From JANQRX01 sp963663975 (lineage in GTDB: Bacteria > Pseudomonadota > Alphaproteobacteria > Rhizobiales > Kaistiaceae), in NCBI GenBank assembly GCA_963663975.2, contig CAXXRA010000015.1:248001-312000 (forward strand): a DNA stretch of 64,000 nt. Reading direction: 5' to 3'. The translations under genes were made by a program, and so were the position numbers. Of this stretch, positions 52,758-62,682 are shown piece after piece; positions within the stretch are counted from its first letter, which is position 1, and every line of letters begins with the position of its first letter. The notes under the pieces were generated by a model, which saw nothing but the letters and a program-made list of their open reading frames with translations, was not told the origin of the DNA and made no database searches.

Positions 52758-54434
52758 ATGCTGCTGACACTCACGCGCAATGGCCTGATGGCCGCGCTGT
52801 CCATGGTGGCAGTCTTTGCTGTGGGCGCGCTCCACCACCAGGCGGAGGCGCAATCCAACCTGACCGTGTCCTCTCAGCAGACCGTTCCGCGTGAGGTCGC
52901 CGTCGGGCTCAACAAGTCGCTGGTGATCGACCTGCCGCGGGATGCGCGCGACATCCTGGTTTCCAATCCCTCCATCGCCGACGCGGTCATCCGCACGCCG
53001 CGCCGCATCTACATCACCGGCATCGCGGTCGGCCAGTCGAATGTCATCATATTCGACGGCGTCGGGCGGCGGATCGTCTCGCTTGAACTGCGGATCGAGC
53101 GTGATCCCTCCACGCTGGCCCAGCTCCTGCGCCGCTTGGTCGCCGGCTCGAACATCGAGGTCGAGATTGTCAGCGACAACATCATCCTGTCCGGTTCGGT
53201 CAGGAACGCCACCGATGCGCGGCGGGCCGAAGACATCGCCGGTATCTTTGCCAATGGCGGTGCCAATGCTCAGCCCGACCAGTCCCCCAAGCCAACCTCC
53301 GGCGGCGGCGAGGGCTCGCTCAGCATCTCGCTGTCGAGCAGTGACGAGGTTCCCAAGAGCTCGATCATCAACCTGTTGTCGATCGAGGGCGAGGATCAGG
53401 TCCACCTCAAGGTGACGGTGGCCGAGGTCCAGCGGAATATCGCCAAACAGCTTGGTCTGGAGTTCGCCGGTTCGTTGAGCGTCAGCCAACTGGTTGCCGG
53501 AATCGTTACCCAGAATCCGTTCGCGATCGCCAACAAGAACCTCTCCACCACGGCCCTGTCCGCTGGTTTTTTTCACGACGACAGCAACAATCTCAAGCTC
53601 ACCCTCCGCGCGCTTGAACAAACCGGTATGATCACCACGCTGGCCGAGCCGACGCTGACTGCGATCTCGGGCGAGTCGGCCTCGTTCCTGGCCGGCGGCG
53701 AGTTTCCGGTGCCGACCGGGCGCGACGCCAACGGTGAAATCTCCGTCGAATTCAAACCCTTTGGTGTCGCCCTGGGCTTTACCCCGGTGGTGCTGTCGGA
53801 GGGGCGAATCAGCCTTCGGGTGAAAACCGAGGTGTCCGAGCTTTCCGCCGACGGCGCCTTCACGCTGACCGGGCTGGAAGGCAATGACCTGACCATACCG
53901 GGGCTGAAGGTACGCCGCGCCGAGAGCACGATGGAACTGCCGTCGGGTGGTTCGATGATTCTTGGCGGGTTGATCCAGGATTCGGTGCGACAGTCGATCG
54001 GTCGGGTGCCCGGTCTCGGCAATCTGCCGATTCTCGGGCCGCTCTTCCGCAGCCGCGATTTCCAGCGCAACGAGACCGAACTCGTCATCATCATTACGCC
54101 CTATCTGGTCAAACCGGTCGCCCGCACCGCCCTGGCGACCCCGAACCAGGGTTACGCACCAGCCAGTGATTCCCAGGCCATTCTGCTCGGCAGCATCAAC
54201 CGCGTTTACGGCGCCCAGGGTGGCGACAAGCCGGCCGGCAAGTATCGCGGCCACTTTGGTTTCATCTTTGACGAGCCGCCGCCCTACCAGCACGGAGTTC
54301 CGCGTCATGAACCCGGTTCCAACCCTCTCAAACCCCGGCCGGCTGTGGGCGCGGTCATCGATCGGTCTGGCCTGCGGCCTGGTGGTGGTTCTGGCCGGTT
54401 GCGCCTCGATCGCCCCGAGCGAGACCACCGGTGA
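52758..54434 (+). CDS. cpaC: CpaC secretin, with a suspect C-terminal extension
   Basis: Outer-membrane secretin of 558 aa as written. Signal peptide ends near QAEAQSN; the pilus N-terminal domain has LVIDLPRDARDILVSNPSIA; a BON-like part follows; and the secretin core has VLSEGRISLRVKTEVSE, LPSGGSMILGGLIQD and LPILGPLFRSRDFQ. Related proteins usually end soon after YRGHFGFIF. Here the frame runs 40-odd residues further and overlaps cpaD by 128 bp. One extra T at ATCTTTGACG would give a stop directly after that point, so a single-base deletion is likely. Confidence 0.9.
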   Translation: MLLTLTRNGLMAALSMVAVFAVGALHHQAEAQSNLTVSSQQTVPREVAVGLNKSLVIDLPRDARDILVSNPSIADAVIRTPRRIYITGIAVGQSNVIIFDGVGRRIVSLELRIERDPSTLAQLLRRLVAGSNIEVEIVSDNIILSGSVRNATDARRAEDIAGIFANGGANAQPDQSPKPTSGGGEGSLSISLSSSDEVPKSSIINLLSIEGEDQVHLKVTVAEVQRNIAKQLGLEFAGSLSVSQLVAGIVTQNPFAIANKNLSTTALSAGFFHDDSNNLKLTLRALEQTGMITTLAEPTLTAISGESASFLAGGEFPVPTGRDANGEISVEFKPFGVALGFTPVVLSEGRISLRVKTEVSELSADGAFTLTGLEGNDLTIPGLKVRRAESTMELPSGGSMILGGLIQDSVRQSIGRVPGLGNLPILGPLFRSRDFQRNETELVIIITPYLVKPVARTALATPNQGYAPASDSQAILLGSINRVYGAQGGDKPAGKYRGHFGFIFDEPPPYQHGVPRHEPGSNPLKPRPAVGAVIDRSGLRPGGGSGRLRLDRPERDHR

Positions 54435-55041
54435 AGTACCGACCGACTACCGCCGTACCCACCCGATCGCTATCGAGGAAAGCCTTGAGACGATGGACAT
54501 CCCCGTCGGGCTCAGTTCGGCCCGATTGACGTCTTCGATGAGAGCGGGCATTGGCGGTTTCGCCCAGTCGTTCCTGGCCAGCGGCAGTTCCGTCATCGCC
54601 GTTGTCGCGCCGTCGGGTTCGCCCAACCAGACCGTCGCCGCCACCATTGCGGTGGAGGTCGAGGACGTCATCCGGCGGGCCGGCGTCGATGCCGAAGCGG
54701 TGGAATATCGGGTCTACCGCGCCGGTGCCCACGAGACCAACGCCCCCATACGCATTGCCTTCAACCGCGTGCTTGCCCACACCGCACCATGCCGACCATG
54801 GCCCGATCAGGTCGCCGAAAACGGTCAGAACCGGCTCTATCACAATTTCGGCTGCGCCAGTCAGCAGAACCTGGCCGCCATCGTCGCCAATCCGCTCGAT
54901 CTGCTCTACCCGCGGGGCATGACGCCGGCCGATGCCGCCAGGCGGGTTACCGTTCTTGAAAAGTACCGCAAGGGCCAAGGCTTCACCGCCGATCTCGCGG
55001 GCGAAGAGGGCGGCGACGTTGCCAGGGGGGTGGGGCAATGA
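54307..55041 (+). CDS. cpaD: CpaD pilus lipoprotein
   Basis: Lipoprotein of 244 aa with lipobox LVVVLAGCASI. The CpaD domain includes DYRRTHPIAIEESLETMDI, VAAPSGSPNQTVAA and NFGCASQQNLAAIVANPLDL, family landmarks. It acts as pilotin for the CpaC secretin. The start at ATG 54307 lies inside the extended cpaC frame, and the stop overlaps cpaE by 4 bp. Confidence 0.9.
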   Translation: MNPVPTLSNPGRLWARSSIGLACGLVVVLAGCASIAPSETTGEVPTDYRRTHPIAIEESLETMDIPVGLSSARLTSSMRAGIGGFAQSFLASGSSVIAVVAPSGSPNQTVAATIAVEVEDVIRRAGVDAEAVEYRVYRAGAHETNAPIRIAFNRVLAHTAPCRPWPDQVAENGQNRLYHNFGCASQQNLAAIVANPLDLLYPRGMTPADAARRVTVLEKYRKGQGFTADLAGEEGGDVARGVGQ

Positions 55042-56330
55042 GCGGCGCCCAATTGCAGCCCGCCGAATCCGCACCGCCTGAGGCCAAGGCGCCGGCCGCG
55101 CCCGAAGTGATGAATGATGTGCGCCCGATTCCTCGCATCTCGCTGCAGGCGTTCTGCCAATCACCGGATCTGGTTGAGGTCATTGAAGACGCAGCGACCG
55201 ACCGCCGGATGGCACGCGCCCATGTCAAGGTGCATGGCGGCGGAGTGGCCGCCGCGGCGGAATTCTATCGCGATGCGGCCACGCCCAACCTGATCCTGGT
55301 TGAATCCCAACTGGCCAGGGACCGGCTCGAAGCCGAGCTGGATCAGCTGGCGGAAGTCTGCGACCCCGGGACAAAGGTGGTCGTCATCGGATCGATCAAC
55401 GATGTCAGCCTCTACCGCAGTCTGATCCAGCGAGGGGTCAGCGAATATCTGGTGACGCCGATCGACGCGGCCGGCATCATCAGGTCGGTGTCGGGGTTGT
55501 TTGTCGACCGGACCTCGCAACCCCTCGGCCGCACCATCGCCTTCGTCGGTGCCAAGGGCGGTGTCGGCTCATCGATGGTCGCCCACAACACGGCCTGGGC
55601 GATTGCCCGCAACTTTCAGAACGAAGTGGTCGTGGTCGACCTCGACCTGGCGTTCGGCACCGCCGGCCTCGACTACAACCAGGATCCGGCCCAGGGCGTG
55701 GCCGAGGCGGTCAATGCGCCCGATCGCCTCGACGACAATTTCCTCGATCGTCTGCTCGCCAGATGTTCGGACAAACTCAGCCTGCTGGCGGCGCCGGCGA
55801 CACTGGATCACGCCTATGATTTTGGCGAGTTCGCCTTCGAGCCGGTCATCGATGTCGCCCAAAACGGCGTGCCGTTTGTCGTCCTGGACGTGCCCCATAT
55901 GTGGACCGCCTGGGTCCGAAAGACGCTGATGGCGGCGGACGAGGTTGTCGTGACCGTCGAGCCTGATCTTGCCAATCTGCGCAACGCCAAGAACATCGTC
56001 GATCTTCTGCGCCAGGAGCGTCCCAACGATGCTCCCCCGCACCTTTTGGTCAACAAGGCCGGCATCACCAAGCGGCCGGAAATCGGCCTCGCCGATTTGG
56101 CCGAGGCGCTCGGCATCGAGCCGATCGCGACAATCCCCTTCGACGCTCAACTGTTCGGCACCGCGGCCAATAACGGACAGATGATTGCCGAACTCGACCA
56201 AAAGAATCCGATCGTGGCAACGTTTGATCACGCCGCGTCCACGGTCACCGGCCGGGCCCAGATCAAGCGCGGCAAGCGCAGTCTGTTTGCGCCGATCCTC
56301 GATCGCCTGCGGTGGAAGAAAAGCGCGTAA
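55038..56330 (+). CDS. cpaE: CpaE, MinD/ParA-like pilus localisation ATPase
   Basis: Protein of 430 aa. The first 150 residues form a receiver-like domain without an obvious full phospho-site; then a deviant Walker A in IAFVGAKGGVGSSMVAHNTA, and VVVVDLDLAFGTAGLDYN as the switch region. It is thought to place the pilus machine in the cell. It overlaps cpaD (ATGA) and precedes the cpaF ATPase by 12 bp. Confidence 0.92.
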   Translation: MSGAQLQPAESAPPEAKAPAAPEVMNDVRPIPRISLQAFCQSPDLVEVIEDAATDRRMARAHVKVHGGGVAAAAEFYRDAATPNLILVESQLARDRLEAELDQLAEVCDPGTKVVVIGSINDVSLYRSLIQRGVSEYLVTPIDAAGIIRSVSGLFVDRTSQPLGRTIAFVGAKGGVGSSMVAHNTAWAIARNFQNEVVVVDLDLAFGTAGLDYNQDPAQGVAEAVNAPDRLDDNFLDRLLARCSDKLSLLAAPATLDHAYDFGEFAFEPVIDVAQNGVPFVVLDVPHMWTAWVRKTLMAADEVVVTVEPDLANLRNAKNIVDLLRQERPNDAPPHLLVNKAGITKRPEIGLADLAEALGIEPIATIPFDAQLFGTAANNGQMIAELDQKNPIVATFDHAASTVTGRAQIKRGKRSLFAPILDRLRWKKSA

Positions 56331-56342
56331 CGGTCGGGCGAT

Positions 56343-57845
56343 ATGTTTGGTAAACGCGGAACAGATAAGACTGGAGTCGCCGCCCCGCCGCCGGTGCAGG
56401 CGCCCGCCGTCGCCATGCCGCCGCCGTCGCCGTCGAGGTCGACGTCGGCGAACGACGCTGCCGACGGTTCGGCCAAGCCGGTTGCGGCGGAGCCGGGTGC
56501 GCCTGCGTCCGCGCCCGCCTCGACCGAACTCCCCAGCGTCAACCGGTCCGAAAACTTCTATGACATCAAGTCGACCGTTTTTTCGGCGCTGATCGACACC
56601 ATCGATTTGTCGCAGCTGGCCGGGCTCGATACCGAATCGGCGCGCGAAGAAATCCGCGACATCGTCAACGATATCATCGCGCTCAAGAACATCGTCATGT
56701 CGATCCCCGAGCAGGAGGACTTGCTGGAGGATATCTGCAACGACGTTCTCGGCCTCGGACCGCTGGAGCCTTTGCTGGCGCGCGACGAGATCGCCGACAT
56801 CATGGTCAATGGCGCATACAAGACCTACATCGAGGTGGACGGCAAAGTCCGCCAGTCGTCGGTCCGCTTCCGCGACAATGGCCAGTTGATGAACATCTGC
56901 CAGCGCATCGTCAGCCAGGTTGGGCGACGCGTCGACGAGGCCAGCCCGATCTGCGATGCCCGCCTTCCCGATGGAAGCCGCGTCAACGTCATCGCGCCGC
57001 CGCTGTCGATCGACGGTCCCACGCTCACCATCCGCAAGTTCACGAAGGAGAAGTTGACCTTCGATCAGCTGATCAAATTCGGAACGATTACCGAAGACGT
57101 TGGGATTGTCCTGCAGATCATCGCCCGTTCGCGATGCAATGTGCTGATTTCAGGTGGCACCGGGTCGGGCAAGACCACGCTGCTGAACTGCCTGACCCGC
57201 TATATCGATGCCGACGAGCGCATCATCACCTGCGAGGATGCGGCGGAGTTGCAACTGCAGCAGCCGCATGTGGTGAGACTGGAGAGCCGTCCCCCCAATA
57301 TCGAGGGCGAGGGCGAGATCACCATGCGCGATCTGGTCAGGAACTGCCTGCGCATGCGACCGGAAAGGATCATCGTGGGTGAGGTGCGCGGTCCGGAAGC
57401 TTTCGACCTTCTCCAGGCCATGAACACCGGCCACGACGGTTCCATGGGCACGCTCCACGCCAACTCTCCCCGCGAGGCGCTGTCGCGGCTCGAATCGATG
57501 ATTACGATGGGCGGCTTTCAACTGCCGTCGAAGACCATTCGGGACATGATCGCCGCTTCCGTCGACGTGGTGATACAGGTCTCCCGCATGCGCGACGGGT
57601 CGCGTCGTCTCACCCATGTCACCGAAGTCGTCGGCACCGAAGGTGATGTCATCACCACCCAGGACATATTCCTCTACGACGTTATCGGTGAGGATTCGCA
57701 GGGGCGCATCAGGGGGCGGCATCGTTCGACCGGCATCGGTCAGCCAAAATTCTGGGAGCGTGCTCGCTATTACAATGAAGAGGCTCGCCTTGCCGCCGCG
57801 CTTGATCGCGCCAACGTAATCGACCTGGAAGCGGCAGGCGGATGA
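56343..57845 (+). CDS. cpaF: CpaF, Flp pilus secretion ATPase
   Basis: Hexameric ATPase of 500 aa. A Pro/Ala-rich leader of 60 residues is followed by the N-terminal domain, Walker A LISGGTGSGKTTLLNCL, Asp box ITCEDAAELQLQ, Walker B RPERIIVGEVRGPEAFDLL and His box GHDGSMGTLHANSPREALSR. It drives pilus extension and probably retraction with TadB/TadC. Confidence 0.95.
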   Translation: MFGKRGTDKTGVAAPPPVQAPAVAMPPPSPSRSTSANDAADGSAKPVAAEPGAPASAPASTELPSVNRSENFYDIKSTVFSALIDTIDLSQLAGLDTESAREEIRDIVNDIIALKNIVMSIPEQEDLLEDICNDVLGLGPLEPLLARDEIADIMVNGAYKTYIEVDGKVRQSSVRFRDNGQLMNICQRIVSQVGRRVDEASPICDARLPDGSRVNVIAPPLSIDGPTLTIRKFTKEKLTFDQLIKFGTITEDVGIVLQIIARSRCNVLISGGTGSGKTTLLNCLTRYIDADERIITCEDAAELQLQQPHVVRLESRPPNIEGEGEITMRDLVRNCLRMRPERIIVGEVRGPEAFDLLQAMNTGHDGSMGTLHANSPREALSRLESMITMGGFQLPSKTIRDMIAASVDVVIQVSRMRDGSRRLTHVTEVVGTEGDVITTQDIFLYDVIGEDSQGRIRGRHRSTGIGQPKFWERARYYNEEARLAAALDRANVIDLEAAGG

Positions 57846-57849
57846 GCCG

Positions 57850-58851
57850 ATGATCGTGCCCAATGGCATGCTCCTGCTCGGCGTCGTTGTGCTGGCCGCA
57901 TTGAGCGCGGCCGGATTGGCGTATGCCCTGTTGTTCAGCCGGATCGAGGGGGACAAGGCCAGGCGACGTCGCTTCGACGAGGTTCAGCGAAACACCCCGG
58001 CGGATCGCTCGGCCGCGCGCGCGGTCGATCCCGCCCGGCGGCGGAAATCGCTGCAGGAGATGCTGAAGGAACTCGAGGCGGAGCGAAAGTCCGACACCAA
58101 GAAGAGCAGCATCAGCATCACCCGGCGCATCGAGCAGGCCGGTCTGTCGTGGTCGCGCCGGACGTTTTACATCATCAGTGCAGTCATCGGCGCCGTTGCG
58201 GCCGGACTGTGCGTGGCCGTCGGATTCCCGGCCTACGCGGCTGCAGCGATCGGGATCGCCGGTACGCTCGGCTTGCCGCGTTGGGTGGTGAACCGGCTGA
58301 GGAAACGGCGGCTGAACAAGTTTCAGATGGAGTTCGCCAACGCCATCGATGTGATCGTGCGCGGCGTCAAGGCCGGCTTGCCGCTCACCGATTGCATAGG
58401 GATCGTTGCCTCCGAGGCCCCCGAGCCGATCAAGGGCGAATTCGTGAGGATCGTGGAGTCCCAGAAGATGGGGGTTTCGATCAGCGATGCGGTGGCCCGC
58501 ATGCCTGATCAGGTGCCGATTTCGGAGGTCAACTTCTTCGCCATCGCGATCGGAATTCAACAGGTCTCCGGCGGCAATCTGTCGGAAGCCCTCAGCAACC
58601 TTTCGAGCGTGCTGCGTGAACGCCAGCGCATGAAGGGCAAAATCAGCGCCATGAGCATGGAGGCCAAGGCCTCGGCCGCAATCATTGCTGCGCTGCCCTT
58701 TGTCGTCATGGTCATGGTCTACGTCACCAGTCCCGACTACATCATGCTGCTTTTCACCGATCAGCTCGGTCACGTCATGCTCGGTGCCGGCGCCTTCTGG
58801 ATGACGTTGGGCGTGATCGTCATGCGCAAGATGATCAGTTTCGACTTCTGA
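57850..58851 (+). CDS. tadB: TadB inner-membrane pilus platform protein
   Basis: GspF-related protein of 333 aa: N-terminal membrane helix, basic linker, the helical T2SSF domain with FANAIDVIVRGVKAGLPLTD and GGNLSEALSNLSSVLRERQR, then two C-terminal helices (AAIIAALPFVVMVMVYVTSP; GAGAFWMTLGVIVMRKM). It forms the platform with TadC above the CpaF motor. Confidence 0.93.
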   Translation: MIVPNGMLLLGVVVLAALSAAGLAYALLFSRIEGDKARRRRFDEVQRNTPADRSAARAVDPARRRKSLQEMLKELEAERKSDTKKSSISITRRIEQAGLSWSRRTFYIISAVIGAVAAGLCVAVGFPAYAAAAIGIAGTLGLPRWVVNRLRKRRLNKFQMEFANAIDVIVRGVKAGLPLTDCIGIVASEAPEPIKGEFVRIVESQKMGVSISDAVARMPDQVPISEVNFFAIAIGIQQVSGGNLSEALSNLSSVLRERQRMKGKISAMSMEAKASAAIIAALPFVVMVMVYVTSPDYIMLLFTDQLGHVMLGAGAFWMTLGVIVMRKMISFDF

Positions 58852-58862
58852 GGCCCGAGGCC

Positions 58863-59838
58863 ATGTTGACGCTTCTTGTCGATACACTGACCAACCAGCA
58901 GGTCCTGATTGCGACCTTCGCCGCGCTCGCCGTCGCCGCGACCGTCTACACGCTGGTTCAGCCGTTTTTCGAGCGCGACAGATTGGCCGCCAGGATCAAA
59001 TCGGTGGCGCTCGAGCGTGAACAGATCCGGGCCCGCGAGCGGGCGCGTCTGATTGAGGAGGCCAAACGCAACAGCCTGCGCAAGGAACCCAAGGCATTCA
59101 TGCGCAAGCTGGTTGAGCGGTTCAACCTCAAGTCAGCGTTGGCTGACAGGAAAACCGTGGCCCGGCTGCATGTCGCAGGTTTTCGCGGCCAGGCGCCTCT
59201 GGTTGTTTTCCTGTTTGCCCGGGCGACCCTGCCGCTCGTGTTCTTCGCCGCGGCGCTGTTTTACATATTCGCCGTCGCCGAGTGGGAGCAGACGTTCATC
59301 ATCAAACTGTCGGTGGCGATCGTGGTCGCCTATGTCGGATTTTATGCACCGATCCTGTACGTCTCCAACATTGCTTCAAAGCGCCAAAAATCCATTCGCA
59401 TCGCCTGGCCGGACGGTCTCGACCTTCTGCTGATCTGCGTGGAGGCCGGCATGTCGCCGGAAGCCGCTTTCCGCAGGGTCTCGGAAGAGATCGGGCAGCA
59501 ATCGGCCGAATTGGCCGAGGAACTGATGCTGACGACAGCCGAACTCTCCTATCTTGAGGAACGCCGCCAGGCCTATGAGAATCTGGCCAAGCGGACTGGC
59601 CTGGATACCGTGCGCGCGGCGATGACGAGCCTGATCCAGGCCGACCGATACGGCACCCCGATCGGCCAGTCGCTGCGTGTTCTGGCAGGAAAACCGCGAC
59701 CAGCGCATGATCGCGGCCGAGAAGAAGGCTGCCGCCTTGCCGCCGAAACTGACCGTTCCGATGATTTTGTTTTTCCTGCCGGTGCTTTTTATCGTCATTC
59801 TGGGACCGGCGGGGATTCAAATTCTGGCCGCCCAGTAA
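58863..59838 (+). CDS. tadC: TadC inner-membrane pilus platform protein, frameshifted near its end
   Basis: The protein reads normally to ADRYGTPIGQSLRVLA near 59690 (T2SSF motif and membrane helices intact). There the DNA has CTGGCAGGAAAACC where CTGGC-NC-AGGAAAACC is expected. After restoring two bases the frame continues ENRDQRMIAAEKKAAALPPK and LTVPMILFFLPVLFIVILGP to TAA 59838, a normal TadC end. As written, translation runs out of frame to 59909. Either the gene lost two bases of a GCGC run or the consensus is wrong. Confidence 0.88.
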
Positions 59839-59848
59839 GGGGCCGGTC

Positions 59849-60652
59849 TCAGGTTCCTTCCGCCAACCGATGCCAGTCGTTCCGTTCGCTGAGCATGCGT
59901 CTCAGATAGGCGATATTGGCCGCGGCCTCTTTGGCGTCGAGCTCGGCCCCGGCGATGTCCTCGGCTTCATCGAAGCGGCCGGAAAGTCCCACCGCAAGCG
60001 CCAGGTTCTGGCGGATCCTGCTGTCGGCGCCCGGCATCGCCACGGCGCTGCGCAACAGCCGCTCCGCTTCGTCGAGTTCGCCGGTCAGGATGAAGGACAT
60101 GCCAAAATTCGACACCACTGACGGCTCGTCCGGCGCCAGGTCCACCGCTTGCTGGTAGCGCCTGCGCGCTTCGTCGTGGCGGCCCATCTGATCGAGGATC
60201 GCTGCCTCGGCGGACAGCAGGCGCCAGTCGGGGTTGTCGGGCGTTTGCGCCCGCTGAATGGCGCCGAGCGCGCGGTTCAGATCGCCGGCCGCGGCAAGCG
60301 CCTTGCCGTACTCCGCCTGCACCTGGCGTTCGTCGGGATAGCGGATGACGGTCTTTTGCAGGATCGCGACCGCCTGATCGGTCCGCCCGGTCCGCTGCGG
60401 CGCCTTGGCGTAGCCGAGCGCGGCGGCCTTGTTGGTTTCGTCGTCGGCATAACGCGCGGCCCAATATCCGACCGCGGCCTCGAAATCGGCGCTCGTCACC
60501 GGGGTGGCGATCGCTCCGGTCGCAATGGGGTCGATTTCGGTGGCGCTGGAGCAGCCCGCTAAGACAGCCGCGGCCGCCAGCGGCAGGATGCGGGAGCGAA
60601 AAAACGGCGGCTTGAGTGGCGCATATGCTGTGGCGGAGCGAAGTTTGACCAT
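59849..60652 (-). CDS. TadD-like TPR lipoprotein
   Basis: Lipoprotein of 267 aa (lipobox AAAVLAGCSSA) with tandem tetratricopeptide repeats: RTGRTDQAVAILQKTVIRYP, AAGDLNRALGAIQRAQTP, QMGRHDEARRRYQQAVDLAP, LTGELDEAERLLRSAVAMPG. TadD is required for Flp pilus assembly, probably for secretin stability. It is convergent with tadC, only 10 bp apart. Confidence 0.88.
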   Translation of the reverse strand: MVKLRSATAYAPLKPPFFRSRILPLAAAAVLAGCSSATEIDPIATGAIATPVTSADFEAAVGYWAARYADDETNKAAALGYAKAPQRTGRTDQAVAILQKTVIRYPDERQVQAEYGKALAAAGDLNRALGAIQRAQTPDNPDWRLLSAEAAILDQMGRHDEARRRYQQAVDLAPDEPSVVSNFGMSFILTGELDEAERLLRSAVAMPGADSRIRQNLALAVGLSGRFDEAEDIAGAELDAKEAAANIAYLRRMLSERNDWHRLAEGT

Positions 60653-60785
60653 GAGCGCCGTATTTCCCCTTGCACTAGCGCTAGCAATATTCTGTTAACC
60701 CTAATGCTTGGTTAAAACCGGTGCCGAGCGGCCTTTTGGCGCCGCCAGGCCGGCGGAGATTCCGCCTCGGCACCTTGGACGGGAG

Positions 60786-62180
60786 ATGGACGTGGTCGAT
60801 TGTTTTCTGCCGGCTCAGACCGATGATGCCGCCGTCACCATCACCGCCGTGGCCCCGGCCGGGCTTGACGGTGTCCTGGAATCCCTGCCGCCTTCGGCCG
60901 CCGCATGGGCGCGATCATCGCGGTTTGCGGCCACCGACGACGAGGTCTGTCCGGTTCCCGCCGGTGACGGCTCGCTGGCCGCGGTGCTGTTCGGGCTCGG
61001 CGAGAATTCCGCCGCGCCGGGGCTGGCCGTTGGCAAGCTGCCGCGCTCCCTGCCGGCCGGCAACTACCGGCTGGGAGAGGGGTTTGCCGATCCCGCGCTG
61101 GCGACCGTCGCCTGGGCGCTTGGAGCCTATCGCTTCAGCCGATATCGCGATGATGATCGCGATCCACGGCGGCTCGTCCTCCCCGCCGCGATCGACGGTG
61201 CGGAGACCGCGGCGGTGGTCGACGGCGTTTATCTGGCGCGCGATCTCATCAACACGCCGGCCAATGATCTCGGGCCGGCCGAACTCGCCGAAGCGGCCGC
61301 CGGCCTGGCCAGCGCCCACGGCGCCGTCTTCTCCGAAATCGTCGGAGAAGCCCTGATCGGCGAAGGATTTCCGTTGATCCATGCTGTTGGAGCGGCGGCC
61401 GCGTCGAATCGCGCGCCGCGTTTGATCGAGTTTGTCTGGGGCCCCGCCGGTCGACCGCAGGTGACGCTGGTCGGCAAGGGTGTCTGTTTCGACACCGGTG
61501 GCCTCGACATCAAGCCGGCGCGCGGCATGGCGATGATGAAAAAGGATATGGGTGGGGCCGCTTGCGTGTTGGGACTGGCGGCGATGATCATGTCCTGCAA
61601 CCTGCCGGTCCGCTTGCGCGTCCTGATACCGGCGGTCGAAAACGCCATCGCTGCAAACGCTTTCCGGCCGGGCGACGTGTTCCCGAGCCGCAAGGGATTG
61701 ACGGTCGAAATTGGCAACACCGATGCCGAGGGACGGCTGGTCCTGGCCGATGCGTTGGCGCTCGCCGACGAGGACTCGCCTGACCTGCTGATCGACCTGG
61801 CGACCCTGACCGGCGCCGCCAGGGTGGCGGTCGGGCCGGACATCGTGCCGTTCTATACCGATGATGACGGGCTCGCCGAGAAGCTGGCGGCACGCGGCCG
61901 GGCGGTGGCCGATCCGCTGTGGCGCATGCCGCTGTGGCGAGGCTACATGCCGATGCTCAAGTCCAAGGTCGCCGACATCAACAATGTCGGTTCCAGTCCG
62001 TTCGCTGGTTCGCTGACCGCGGCGCTGTTTCTGTCGCGCTTCATTGGGTCGGAAACGACATGGCTGCATGGCGATATCTTCGGCTGGAACCCGAGCGCCC
62101 GGCCGGGCCGACCCGAGGGCGGCGAGGCCCAGGCCATCCGTGCGCTGTTCGCATTCACCAAGGATCGCTATCGCGCTTGA
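60786..62180 (+). CDS. M17 leucyl aminopeptidase family protein
   Basis: Dizinc aminopeptidase of 464 aa. Metal and catalytic residues are in LVGKGVCFDTGGLDIKPARG, MMKKDMGGAA and EIGNTDAEGRLVLADALALA, the M17 signature. The first 150 residues form the variable macro-like domain. The start at ATG 60786 (MDVVDCFLP) matches the family; a longer frame from TTG 60708 exists. It probably trims cytoplasmic peptides. Confidence 0.9.
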   Translation: MDVVDCFLPAQTDDAAVTITAVAPAGLDGVLESLPPSAAAWARSSRFAATDDEVCPVPAGDGSLAAVLFGLGENSAAPGLAVGKLPRSLPAGNYRLGEGFADPALATVAWALGAYRFSRYRDDDRDPRRLVLPAAIDGAETAAVVDGVYLARDLINTPANDLGPAELAEAAAGLASAHGAVFSEIVGEALIGEGFPLIHAVGAAAASNRAPRLIEFVWGPAGRPQVTLVGKGVCFDTGGLDIKPARGMAMMKKDMGGAACVLGLAAMIMSCNLPVRLRVLIPAVENAIAANAFRPGDVFPSRKGLTVEIGNTDAEGRLVLADALALADEDSPDLLIDLATLTGAARVAVGPDIVPFYTDDDGLAEKLAARGRAVADPLWRMPLWRGYMPMLKSKVADINNVGSSPFAGSLTAALFLSRFIGSETTWLHGDIFGWNPSARPGRPEGGEAQAIRALFAFTKDRYRA

Positions 62181-62246
62181 TGTCGGCTTCGCGGCGCGGT
62201 TAAATGGTTCGGAACCGAAACGAACCCGTGGACGACGAGTGTCGCC

Positions 62247-62597
62247 ATGCCCACCGAGCTGAGGCCGAGCCAGGCGCTGCAACTGTGGCACGACGTGACG
62301 CTGGATCTGGTCCGGGATGAGGAACCGGATCTGACCTCGCGTCAGCTGTCGGTGTTGCTGACGGTCTATCTCGAGCCCCCACCGCACACCGTTCGCGGTT
62401 TGGCGGTCAAACTGGGGGTCACCAAACCGGTGATCACCCGCGCGCTCGATACCATGGGCCGGCTCGGTCTGCTCAAGCGCCGCCGCGACGAGAGCGATCG
62501 TCGCAATGTCCTGGTTCAGCGCACGCTGGAAGGGGCATTGGCAGTCGGGCGGCTGGGCGACGTTGTCGTCGCCCGTCATCGCGATTTACGGCCTTGA
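62247..62597 (+). CDS. MarR-like transcription regulator (short)
   Basis: Winged-helix protein of 116 aa: LTSRQLSVLLTVYLEPPPHT, recognition region VRGLAVKLGVTKPVITRALD, wing LLKRRRDESDRRNVLVQRT. The C-terminal dimerisation helix is shorter than in classic MarR proteins. It sits between the aminopeptidase and NlpC/P60 genes; its ligand and targets are unknown. Confidence 0.78.
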   Translation: MPTELRPSQALQLWHDVTLDLVRDEEPDLTSRQLSVLLTVYLEPPPHTVRGLAVKLGVTKPVITRALDTMGRLGLLKRRRDESDRRNVLVQRTLEGALAVGRLGDVVVARHRDLRP

Positions 62598-62682
62598 ACA
62601 TTGCCGCCGCCGCCAAACCCCTTTTTGCCGGTGCGACGATGCCATATCGGCAGCGCGCCACCGTGATGATACCTTGCCGGCG

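Noticed and set aside
52683..54428. A 581-codon minus-strand open frame
   Set aside because: Antisense to cpaC; no motif, no ribosome site, and cpaC is clearly the real gene.
59690..59909. Programmed frameshift in tadC
   Set aside because: The site lacks a slippery heptamer and needs a two-base restoration; relatives read through without a shift.
60915..62579. A 554-codon minus-strand open frame
   Set aside because: Antisense to the M17 aminopeptidase, which has all catalytic motifs; composition is Arg/Gln/Asp-rich as expected for the complement of a GC-rich gene.
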